The translations under genes were made by a program, and so were the position numbers. This document shows positions 53,587 to 63,070 of a DNA stretch of 64,000 nt, piece after piece; position 1 is the first letter of the stretch; the number at the start of each line of letters is the position of its first letter. The DNA comes from Herpetospermum pedunculosum (lineage: Eukaryota; Streptophyta; Magnoliopsida; Cucurbitales; Cucurbitaceae), in NCBI GenBank assembly GCA_028017165.1, contig CM051524.1, positions 25,932,001 to 25,996,000 of the forward strand, given 5' to 3'. The notes beneath the pieces were generated by a model. That model saw only the letters and a program-made list of their open reading frames with translations. It was not told where the DNA came from and did not search any database.

Positions 53587-54777
53587 AAATACCCCCGACC
53601 TGAATCTTGCTAGTCCTCGAGCAAGGAATACTTTGATTTATCTTATAAGAATAGACATGCATGCTGACGACTCGAATCTCAATGCTTGCAAAAACAAGAT
53701 AATCTTGCTAACGGAAAACAATCAAGCGTATGCATACTTTGTGAATATTTCAAAAGATTAGCTCTCATTCCCTAACGTGTGTGTGTGATTATTAGCACCT
53801 CCTATCTTAGCTTCCATAGACCCGGAACCACTTTAATCGATCCTAATACTCATCTTCCCCCTACTTCTGGCAATAAGAACAGACTATCGGCTTTTCAATG
53901 TCGGAAAGAATAACAAAACAAAAGGCCTAACTATTTTTCTTCTTTTCTTTTCTTGAGAGCCTAACACGTCAAGCATTTGTTTCGCTTCACGTTTTTAAGG
54001 ACTAGTGCTCACTTCTGTTAGTTGCCCTTTCATGCAGTGGCAACCGTGGGTTACACGATCACCCCTGGTTACACGGGCAACACAAGAAGGAAGAACACCT
54101 CATAATATATTTCAAACATGCTTTTACTCTCAATAATTTTTTTTATAGGCACATAGCTTTGCTAAATCAAATGATTCGTTATGACTTCTAACATATCAAG
54201 CCTCCCTAAATGGACCTTTCGAGGTGACAACGAGCTTTCAGATAAAATAAAATAATCCTAAGCCTACAGAACTAAGAGTAAGAGGTCTACGTGCTCGGTG
54301 AATGTAGGGGAATAATCGAATTTTTTTTAAAATATGCTCAAAATATGCATACATTCTCATAATTTTCTCGAAATGCACAACTATGGAGTATTCACAAACA
54401 AATCACAGAAAGTCCTCATCGGACAACATGCATTCAGATTCCTAAACATCTCAAAATCAGAGTACGACATGCTCAAGAACTACAGCGAAGTTCAAATATA
54501 AAGTCCACCCCCCACCTAAAAGACTGCATTGTCCTCAATGCATCTAATCCACCATATGATCAATGATAACAACAAAAATTAAAGGGAACAGAAACCTCCC
54601 CTGAATTTTTGTGGGATCGGTGAGAGGGTACGCACAACTTCAAGTTCAATGTAGTTCTGAAATATCGGTCATCTCTCCCTTATTACCTAAGAAAGCAAAA
54701 TAACAAACTTAAACAACTAAAATTGAACAAGCAAAAACTATAAAAAACAACAACTAATCAAAAATACAGTTCAATGC
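53587..54777 (-). other. TG-2 polypurine tract, hairpin and 3' interior
   Basis: Polypurine complement aaatacccccgacc, hairpin CTTGCT...AGCAAG at 53606-53625, then about 1.1 kb without coding, similar to TG-1. Confidence 0.85.
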
Positions 54778-54825
54778 TCGGGTGCCTCCGAGAAGCGCAA
54801 ATTTTTAAAGTCGATTGCTCGACTG
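54778..54825 (-). other. Conserved post-ORF stem-loop element (TG-2 copy)
   Basis: Minus strand AGTCGA-GCAA-TCGACT: a 6-bp stem closed by a GNRA-type tetraloop, then TTTAAAAATTT and GCGCTTCTCGGAGGCACCCG. It lies about 18 nt after the gag-protease stop. Confidence 0.7.
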
Positions 54826-54842
54826 AATTCTCCCTTTCAAAT

Positions 54843-57212
54843 TCATCCATAGTCCAATGGCGCGGGGGGTACTCCAATCATCCCTTCGTCCGCGTCGGAC
54901 CTACAAACATCCATTAAACAAAATTTTTCTTTTCGTGCCTCATGCACGTCAACATCATCATTATCAAATAACAAGCAAACAGATCCATCACCATTCACAA
55001 TAAAATTTGGATCATCGTCAAAGGCATACAGAAAACAAACAGATTTAGGATTAATCTCATTCAAATTCAGATTCCCATTCTTATCACAAGAAGACTTTAA
55101 ATCATGCATAAGAAATTCATTCTTAGTCTCGTCAAATTCCACAGAGAGAGCACCCCTATCAACATCAATTTTGACCCTCGCGGTCTTCATAAAAGGGCGA
55201 CCCAACAAAATAGAAGATGAAACAGTCGAAGAATTTCCATTCATATCCAGAACATAAAAGTCGGCAGGAAAAACCATATCATTAACTCTAACAAGAACGT
55301 CTTCTACCTTCCCTAATGAATGGATGTAGGATCGATCGGCTAGCTGTACTACTACGCTCGTCTCATGCATTTCACTCAAGTTAAGTTCTTTAAACATGGC
55401 ATGGGACATAACATTAATAGAGGCTCCGAGATCTATCATAGCATTTTTAATGACTCTACTACCTATCATGCAAGGAAGTGTGAACATACCTGGATCTCCG
55501 CATTTAGTAGGTAGAGTACCTGGAAGGATCGCTAAGACATTCTCTTTCTTCTTCTCATTATTCATTCTTGCATTCATCTTGCAAGTAACCCAATCCTTCA
55601 AAAATTTAGCATATTTTGGGATTTTCCTCACGGCCTCCAAAAGTGGAACGTTTACCATTTCCTTTTGGAAGGTCTTCAAAACCACCTCATCTTCGTTCAC
55701 ATCCTTGGGCTTTGCAAGCCTACTGAGGAGTGGTGCCATGGGGATACTTGCTGGAACAATTTCGTGCAACTCTTTCTTTTCTTCAAACTCTTCATTCAAA
55801 AGATGGCTCGTGGAAGGTGCATCCGGTTCGCTATTCTTCTCTGAATCAAGACTCAACAAACGACTTGAGACAACTTCATTACCATCACATAAATTTATTG
55901 CAAATACCTGCTCGCAGGGATTAACGGTCAAGTGTGGAGGTATCATCCAAGGGTTTCCGCTGAGCTCTACAGGTGCAGAACGTGAAAGACTGTGTCCAAC
56001 CTTCTTGATCGCACCCAACATCTCCTCGTCTTTAATCTCCTCAGGGGGTCTCATCAACCTACTAGGGAAGGGAGCCTTAGGAACATAAGATTTCATATAT
56101 GAAGGAGGATTGGAACATACCGGACTTCTTGAAGATGTTGCCTCCTTTCTTACCATGGGCTTTTCTACCTTTTTCTCGCAGTCAATGGAAACAGAGCTTG
56201 GCGAAATTTCCTCCCCACTTATGAGAGTGATAGCATTAATACTCTCTGCTTTACGAGTTTCCAACTTGACTATCCTCCCACCCACTTGGGTTATCGCATC
56301 GCTAAGATTTTGAAATTGTTCCTGGCTTTGTTTTTGAATCTCCTGACTTTGTTTTTGAAGCTCCTGGCTTTGTTTTTGAAAAACTAAATTTGACTCCACT
56401 AGAGATTTCATTATTTCCCCAAGTGATTTGCCTGAAACAGAGGAACAAATTTGTGGTAAGCTTTCTTTCAGTTCATATACAACGCTACTTACCTCAGCCA
56501 TGCGGTCCTTCAGCTCGTTCATTTCTCTTTTGAGGCGAATTTGGTCACTTCTTCCACAACCATATTGTTGAATATTTCCAGCCATGCTTGAGATTAAGAG
56601 TCTTGCTTCATTTGGGGTTTTGTCCATGAGAGCTCCACCGCTAGCTGCATCAATCATCCTCTGATCATATGGGAGCAAACCTTCATACACAAACCCAATG
56701 AGATTTTGTTCGGAGATCTTGTGATTCGGGCATTCTTCGCACAATCTAAGAAACCTCTCCCAATATTCATGTAGATTTTCGCCTTCTTCCTGTTCAACGG
56801 CACGGATTCTTCTCTTAGCGGCAGTAACTTCAGAAGCAGGAAAGAATTTTTCTAAATAAAGCCTCTGCATATCGCTCCAAGTGGAAATGGAGCCCGGCGG
56901 TAGGTAATGAAGCCATTCTCGAGCTTTTCCCTTTAAGGTAAAAGGGAAAGCTCTCAAGCTCACTTGATCTTCTGTGGCTTCGACTGTCATTAACCCCGCT
57001 CTCACCAACTGAAATTCCTTGAGATGAATATGCGGGCTTTCACCTGCATTACCAGAAAATGAAGGAAGTAAGTTGATGAAGCTAGCCTTAAGTTCGAAAT
57101 TACCTGTTACCGCAGGATACGATATACATAATGGTTGCCGGTTTAAATCTGGCATCGCCAACTCCTTAAGAGTCTTTTGATACCCATCATTCCTTTCCAA
57201 GGCTTCCATCAT
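54843..57212 (-). CDS. TG-2 Gag-protease polyprotein, 789 residues, intact
   Basis: ATG at 57212. Gag core about 35-215 (FPFTLKGKAREWLHYLPPGS, YWERF, MIDAASGGALMDKTP). Residues 275-301 hold three QKQSQE-type heptads, a coiled coil that may mediate Gag assembly. There is no CCHC zinc knuckle, unlike Ath-2. The retropepsin spans about 560-700 with D594 in DLGAS and ILLGRPFMKTA. A short acidic tail ends in PPAPLDYG. The frame stops before any RT, and no pol remnant follows. Expected role: form the particle and process Gag, relying on another element for reverse transcriptase and integrase. Confidence 0.95.
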   Translation of the reverse strand: MMEALERNDGYQKTLKELAMPDLNRQPLCISYPAVTGNFELKASFINLLPSFSGNAGESPHIHLKEFQLVRAGLMTVEATEDQVSLRAFPFTLKGKAREWLHYLPPGSISTWSDMQRLYLEKFFPASEVTAAKRRIRAVEQEEGENLHEYWERFLRLCEECPNHKISEQNLIGFVYEGLLPYDQRMIDAASGGALMDKTPNEARLLISSMAGNIQQYGCGRSDQIRLKREMNELKDRMAEVSSVVYELKESLPQICSSVSGKSLGEIMKSLVESNLVFQKQSQELQKQSQEIQKQSQEQFQNLSDAITQVGGRIVKLETRKAESINAITLISGEEISPSSVSIDCEKKVEKPMVRKEATSSRSPVCSNPPSYMKSYVPKAPFPSRLMRPPEEIKDEEMLGAIKKVGHSLSRSAPVELSGNPWMIPPHLTVNPCEQVFAINLCDGNEVVSSRLLSLDSEKNSEPDAPSTSHLLNEEFEEKKELHEIVPASIPMAPLLSRLAKPKDVNEDEVVLKTFQKEMVNVPLLEAVRKIPKYAKFLKDWVTCKMNARMNNEKKKENVLAILPGTLPTKCGDPGMFTLPCMIGSRVIKNAMIDLGASINVMSHAMFKELNLSEMHETSVVVQLADRSYIHSLGKVEDVLVRVNDMVFPADFYVLDMNGNSSTVSSSILLGRPFMKTARVKIDVDRGALSVEFDETKNEFLMHDLKSSCDKNGNLNLNEINPKSVCFLYAFDDDPNFIVNGDGSVCLLFDNDDVDVHEARKEKFCLMDVCRSDADEGMIGVPPAPLDYG

Positions 57213-57332
57213 ACCCTGCTCTTAACAAACACTAGGGAAACGCTTAAAACAATAAAAGGAAGAAAAACAAACAAAACAGAAATTTTTAAAACTAAACAAT
57301 TAAAATTTAAATCAAGACAAACTAATTTAAAT

Positions 57333-57350
57333 TCCCCGGCAACGGCGCCA
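57333..57350 (-). other. TG-2 primer-binding site, tRNA-Asp type
   Basis: Minus TGGCGCCGTTGCCGGGGA, 4 nt after the LTR end. Confidence 0.93.
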
Positions 57351-57354
57351 AATT

Positions 57355-59269
57355 TGGTAGCGGAATTTTGTGAATATTCCGTGTGTTTCGGGTTGTCGAG
57401 ACCCGCCAAATTAAAATTTATAAACACTGCCTAAGGCTTCTTCAAAACTTGTAGAAAGCGGTAGTCAGGATCGTACCACAGGGAATTTAATAGCTTAATC
57501 TAAATTCAGAATTTTAATTGCTTAATGAGAGAAAATGTTGATGGGGGTTTTTGAGAATTAAAATAAGAAAAGAGAAAATAACGGGAAAAATTAAATGACA
57601 ATTTGGAATAACGGGAGAAATGGAAATTGTAACGGAAATACTCAATCTAAAGGTTCCGGGTTATTAATTGTGATGTGATTCGGATCATAGACGCCCAAGA
57701 CTTAGCATGCTTTTGACTAACACTCACGCAAATTACATATTTCTAAGAAGAAACTAGCAATCCCGAGTAGTTGATGAAGAGTTGACAGCTCTTCATCAAG
57801 CTTCGATGTTAATTCAATTGAGGGCGAACGCTCTCCCAAATAGAGTTAACTACGAGCGACGGGTAACCAAGCGACGAGTACGTTACTGAGATCTCTAATA
57901 ACGGGCTCGATTTACTCTTCATCTAGAGCCTAATGGGTAGCTAAATTAAATGCTGCAGCACCAATTTAAATACTCTAAGACTGCTGTCACTCAACCCACA
58001 AGAGGCAAACGCATAATGGGTTTTTAACCAACCCAACAATCAATAAACAAATTGGGAGTCAAACCAAGAAGAAATTGATGATGGAAATTAATGCTTAGAT
58101 TAGAGAAGAGTTGAATGCTAAACATGCTAAACATACACAATAAACCCAAGTCTCACCCAATCACATTTACAACATCTAACCCATCTTCTAAAGATTAAGT
58201 ACTTACCTCTTAGTTAGCCATGGATGCAAATGGGAAGAAAGAAATACATGGGTGGCCTTCCAAGCTCCATTAATGGAGTTACAATACCCAAAAATGGGTG
58301 GAGAATCGTGTTTAGAAGAGAAGGGGGAGAAGAGAATGACCTAAAATCAGAAAAACGCGCTTAAATACCCATTTCTGCGTCAGAATAGCGCCTAGGCGCC
58401 ATAAGTCAGCGCCTAGGCGCCGCGGGGGCGCGCGCACAGAATCGAGACAGCGCCTAGGCGCTATAAGTCAGCGCCTAGGCGCTATAAGTCAGCGCCTAGG
58501 CGCTATAAGTCAGCGCCTAGGCGCTATAAGTCAGCGCCTAGGCGCTGAGCCTTCTGGAAAATTTCCAAAATCTGGGATTTTTTTATAACTTTTTATGTCG
58601 GACTTTTTCAGGACTTTTAATGACGGGTAATCTGTGTCATGGCTAGGGTCAGCGCGCGGACGAGGCGAGGCGAGGCGAGCGGCGCGCGCGGACGTGGGCG
58701 TGGGGCGCGCGCGGGACAGGCGAGGCGAGCGGTGCGCGCGGACACGGGTGTGGGCGGTCGAGCGGGCGAGCGGGCGCCTGGGCGCTGCGCGGGTGTTGGC
58801 GTGCGGCGCGCGCGCGGACTCGGGCGCTGGGGCGCGCGATGGCGGGACGCGCGGGGCAAGGACCGGGGCGAGCGCGCGGACGCGCGCGCGGGGCTTACGA
58901 TGACGGGCACCCGACTGCGCGCGCGGACACGGGCGTGCGCGGGCGTCTGTGCGCGGGCGTCTGTGCGTGGGCGGTCTGGGCGTGCGGCGCGGTTGGGCGC
59001 CTGGGCGCTGGGCGCCGGCGCCTAGGCGCTGACCTCTCGGGTCTTGGCCCATTTTTGGCTCATTTTGGCTCCCGAGCTCCGTTTTGCCTATCTTCTTGAC
59101 CCGAACACTTCCCGAAACCTCTTAAATGACCGTTTGAACCCTGAAATTCATAATTTGACTTCCCGAGCTCTTTGCCACGAAATACCTAAAATAAGTAGAT
59201 TTAATTGAATTAAGCATGGCATTTAGCTAGAATTAAGGCTATAATTATAGCTCTATTTTAGAGCTATCA
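57355..59269 (-). repeat. TG-2 5' LTR (1915 bp)
   Basis: Identical to 51715-53586 apart from three extra 21-bp units at 58449-58546 and two 10-bp losses in the GC tract (near 58690 and 58735). Confidence 0.96.
58387..58546 (-). repeat. Expanded 21-bp palindrome array in TG-2 5' LTR
   Basis: One pair at 58387-58421, then five palindromes at 58449, 58470, 58491, 58512 and 58533, each separated by ataagtc: an exact 21-bp tandem repeat. The sister LTR has two at this place. Confidence 0.97.
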
Positions 59270-59274
59270 CCTTT

Positions 59275-61907
59275 GAATAATCATGTTACTTCTAGCATCA
59301 TCGATATAGTTCATTGTGATATTTGGGGCTCTTTTAAAACCCCAACTTATGCTGGTTATAAATACTTTCTCACATTGGTTGATGATTGCTCTTGATTTAC
59401 ATGGATATACTTGTTGCGTTTTAAATCTGATGAATGGACTATTATCCCTCAATTTTTCACTCTTGTTGAAAAACAATTCTCCAAACATATCAAAATATTT
59501 CGCTCGGACAACGCTCCTGAGCTTCAATTTCGTGATTTCTTTGCTGCCAAGGGTGCATTTCATCAATTCTCTTGTGTAGAAAGGCCCCAACAGAATTCAG
59601 TGGTTGAACGTAAACATCAGCATCTTCTCAATGTCGCACGATCTTTATTTTTTCAGTCCAGAGTTCCTCTTCGTTTTTGGGGTGATTGTATTCTCACTGC
59701 ATCATACCTCATCAATAGAACTCTAATGAATTTGTTGAAGAATCAAACCCCATACATAGTTCTTTATCAAGTGGTTGTTGATTACTCCAGTTACGCACTT
59801 TTGGATGTCTTTGTTATGCCTCTACTTTAACAATGAATCGTTCTAAGTTTGATCCTTGTGCAACTCCTTGCATTTTCATTGGATATCCTCCTGGAATGAA
59901 AGGTTATCGCCTGTATGACATTGTTAATCGACATATTTTTGTCTATCGAGATGTAGTTTTTTTGTGAAAACTCATTTCCATTCACAATGTCTGTCTTGAC
60001 GAAGAATTTCCAGTGGATGTTGTCTCTCCTGAGGTGGTTTTGCCTACACCAATCCTCGATGTTCCTTCCTACAGTCATCAGCCCTTGACTGATCATATAG
60101 GCACTCCCATTGTTACTGATTCAATCACTCCTACATCGACATCTACTGACACTGCCCACCCTATTGCATACCTTGGTCTTGGTCTTCGAAGGTCCACTCG
60201 CATGCATCAGCGAGCAGGATTCTTACAAGATTACCATTGTAATCTTCTTCAGAATTCCACTTCTATGGAGACTACTGCTTCATATCCACTCCATCATTAT
60301 GTCAATTACGCTGCTTTCTCATCCAATCACAGACAATTTATCCTTGATGTCTCCACTGCTTTTGAACCCTTTTATTATCACCAGGCTGTGAAAGATGCAT
60401 CTTGGCAACATGCTATGGATGAAGAAATCTCTGTTATGGAACGTACTTCAACTTGGTGTATTGTTACCCTTCCTCCTAGACACAAGGCTATTGGGTGCAA
60501 ATGGGTTTATCGTGTTAAGCAAAAGGCTGATGGGACTATTGATCGTTATAAAGCTTGACTCGTGGCTAAATGTTACAACCAACAAAAAGGTGTGGATTTT
60601 TTTGATACGTTCTCCCCAGCTGCTAAAGTTGTCACTGTCGAGTTGCTTTTTTCTCTCACTGCTTCATTTGGTTGGTCTCTTGCTCAGATTGACATTAATA
60701 AGGCCTTTCCTAATGGAGATTTGTTTGAGGAAGTTGACATGGCTCTTCGTATGGCATATTATTCTTCGTCTTCATCCTCTTGCAACTCGCCCTCTATGTG
60801 TAAATTTCATAAATCCATCTATGGACTAAAGCAGGCTTCCAGACAGTGGTTTTTGAAATTTTCTTTTGTTCTGCTTGCTAGTGGCTTTGCTCAATCTAAG
60901 GTCGATTACTCTTTGTTTACTAAGGGCACTGGTCTTTCATTTGTCGCACTCCTTGTTTATGTTGATGACATACGTATTATTGGCCCTTCCTCTACTGCTA
61001 TTGAGTCCACGAAAGACATTCTTCGTTCTGCTTTCATGTTGAAAGATCTTCGTGATGCAAAATACTTCCTTGGCTTAGAATTGTCTCGCACAGCTAAAGG
61101 AATTTATCTTTAACAGCGCAAGTATTGTCTACAGATCTTGAAGGATAGTGGTTTTCTTGCTGCTAAGCCAACTTCATATCCAATGGCTCCAAATTTACGA
61201 CTCACAGCCACATCTGGCCATCCCTTACGACCTGGTAATGTTGTATCTTATCGTCGTCTTATTGGTCGGCTTCTTTACCTACAAATATCTCTTTTCCTGT
61301 CCACAAGCTCAGTCAGCACATGTACAAGCCACATTCATAACACCTTTCTGCTGTGCATTATTTGATGCGTTATATCAAAGGCACTGCTGGCCAAGGTGTT
61401 TTCCTATCTGCTACTCAGTCTTTTCAATTAAAGGCTTATTATGATTCCGATTGGGGTTCTTGTCCGGACACTAGGCATTCTGTCACTCGGTTTTGCATTT
61501 TCTTTGGTGATTCTCTTATCTCTTGGAAATCTAAGAAATAAGCCATTGTTTCTCGTTCTTCGGTTGAGGCAAAGTATCGAGCCCTTGCTGCGGCTTCCAG
61601 TGAGTTAACTTGGCTCTCCCATCTCCTCACAGATTTGTATGTTTCTTCGCCGTCTCCTAATGTTGTTTATTGTGATAATGTTGTTGTTATTGCCATTGCT
61701 AATAATCCTACATTTCATGAGCGCACGAAGCACATTGAAATTGATTGTCATTTTCTTTGTGACATGATTTCCCAAGGTTTTCTCAAAGTCCTGCCAATTC
61801 GTTCTGCTCATCAACTTGTTGATATGTTCACAAAGGCTTTATCTGGCCTTGCTTTGCGGACGATCTTGGTCAAGATGAACATTTTTTATCTCCATCGTTC
61901 ATCTTGA
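59275..61907 (+). pseudogene. Element D integrase core, RT and RNase H
   Basis: Resumes in phase once one CCTTT copy is counted. Integrase: HCDIWG, RSDNAPE, SVVERKHQHLLN. RT: WQHAMDEEISVMERTSTW, IGCKWVYRVK, AQIDINKAF, catalytic YVDD (about 60958-60969). RNase H: YDSDWG, SWKSKK, VEAKYRALAAASSELTWL, KHIEIDCHF. In-frame stops at 59394-59396, 60556-60558, 61111-61113 and 61539-61541, plus shifted segments around 59830-60012 and 61250-61360. It ends at TGA 61905-61907, 8 nt before the 3' LTR. Sequence style suggests an Ale/Tork-like clade; not certain. Confidence 0.9.
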
Positions 61908-61915
61908 GGGGGGCG
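61904..61915 (+). promoter_or_regulatory. Element D polypurine tract
   Basis: TTGAGGGGGGCG directly before the 3' LTR TATTACG; it overlaps the pol stop. Confidence 0.85.
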
Positions 61916-62178
61916 TATTACGATATCCACCGGTAAATCAATATAACGGTGTTTTAGTTATTTACCGATATCGGTATATCTGTTTATACCGATGTCATAA
62001 CCCGGTGACACATATCTTACCGATATTGATAAACAACTGAATTACCCGGTGGTTCTATCATTTACCGGTATAACAATGTTTTACCGATGTATCATTTATC
62101 AGTATAACAAGGCTTTACCGATGTATCATTTATCAGCTGGTATCTTACCGATACCTCTTGTACTCGCAGATACCGGTT
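61916..62178 (+). repeat. Element D 3' LTR, truncated
   Basis: Matches the first ~265 bp of the 464-bp 5' LTR with scattered substitutions, then ends abruptly where element E LTR begins. Confidence 0.88.
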
Positions 62179-63070
62179 TATTGTGTCATTTTGATATAAT
62201 CGTCATCGGTAAGTCGATCCTTCACAGGTTGTCCGTAATCACAGCTGGGTCATTTAAACCGTTTAACCCTTGCATTACATCTTGTTCCTTAAGTACCACT
62301 GACACCTCTAATGAACAATTGATTAGTGGTCCTACCAACAGATGAAATCCTCTCTTCACAAGAGTGGATATGTGCACATTGTTCAAGCCCTGGAGTTAGC
62401 TATTTAGGGAACAACCTATCTACTAACCCTGAAGAGCGGGTTAGGAGTGAATTCCATCTTGTTATACTATGTTCCCAGCTACCTATTCGGTTTTATCCCC
62501 AAGATGGTAGGTTATTGAGTCGACGCTAATGGGTCACTCTCACCCGTACAAGTCAAAGGATACTTTCGAATAAGCAGTAGTTCATAGCGAGCTCAGGATT
62601 AAGCTCGAGTTACCTAGGCCATCAATGTGTATAAGTCGGTCTCGGTCAGTAAACGGAGTTATAAAGAGAGAGTGACTTAATACGCGGTTCGATCTTGTGT
62701 AAACTCATTACACAGGACGCCCTCACTTCTCACATCTCCATGTGGAACGATTCGGATCACACCGTTCTGTACAATACAAAGTGAGCCGCATCCATTAATG
62801 TTACCAGGATAAGGTACCCAGCCTTATCCATATACTATAGATCGTTTTCGCAGTGTACTTGAACCTAATCCGCAATCATGTCATACATGAGGTTCAAATA
62901 CTCGGACAATGCCAAGGGTGTTAGTTATTTGGTATAGGATAAAACAAGTTTCACTTTAGTCCAGTAAACTCCTTTACTGAATTAAAACTTAATAACTCTT
63001 TATTACTGAATAAAGTCTTTATAAACATAACAGTTTACAAACCACGAGTTTTAGGACATAAAACCCAACA
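62179..63070 (-). repeat. Element E 3' LTR, 3' end missing
   Basis: Aligns with 27476-28371 of the solo LTR, ending acccaaca. To the right, aactccctcttgg is the complement of a copia polypurine tract, so element interior runs rightward out of the window. About 880 bp of the LTR's 3' part is gone. Confidence 0.85.

Larger units (their letters stand above)
51715..59269 (-). mobile_element. TG-2: very young gag-protease-only gypsy element, TSD CCTTT
   Basis: LTRs 51715-53586 (1872 bp) and 57355-59269 (1915 bp), TSD CCTTT at 51710-51714 and 59270-59274, perfect tRNA-Asp-type primer site, polypurine tract, and one intact 789-codon gag-protease frame. No RT, RNase H or integrase anywhere in the 3.8-kb interior. 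The LTRs show no substitutions by eye; their 43-bp length difference is three extra 21-bp palindrome units minus two 10-bp losses in the GC tract. Confidence 0.96.
49552..62178 (+). mobile_element. Element D: decayed Ty1/copia element interrupted by TG-2
   Basis: 5' LTR 49552-50015, primer site 50016-50027, gag-pol in copia order (gag, protease, integrase, RT, RNase H), polypurine tract and a truncated 3' LTR from 61916. TG-2 (51715-59269) lies between the pre-integrase domain and the integrase core. The coding part has several stops and a frameshift. The 3' LTR breaks off near 62178 against the LTR of element E. Confidence 0.93.
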
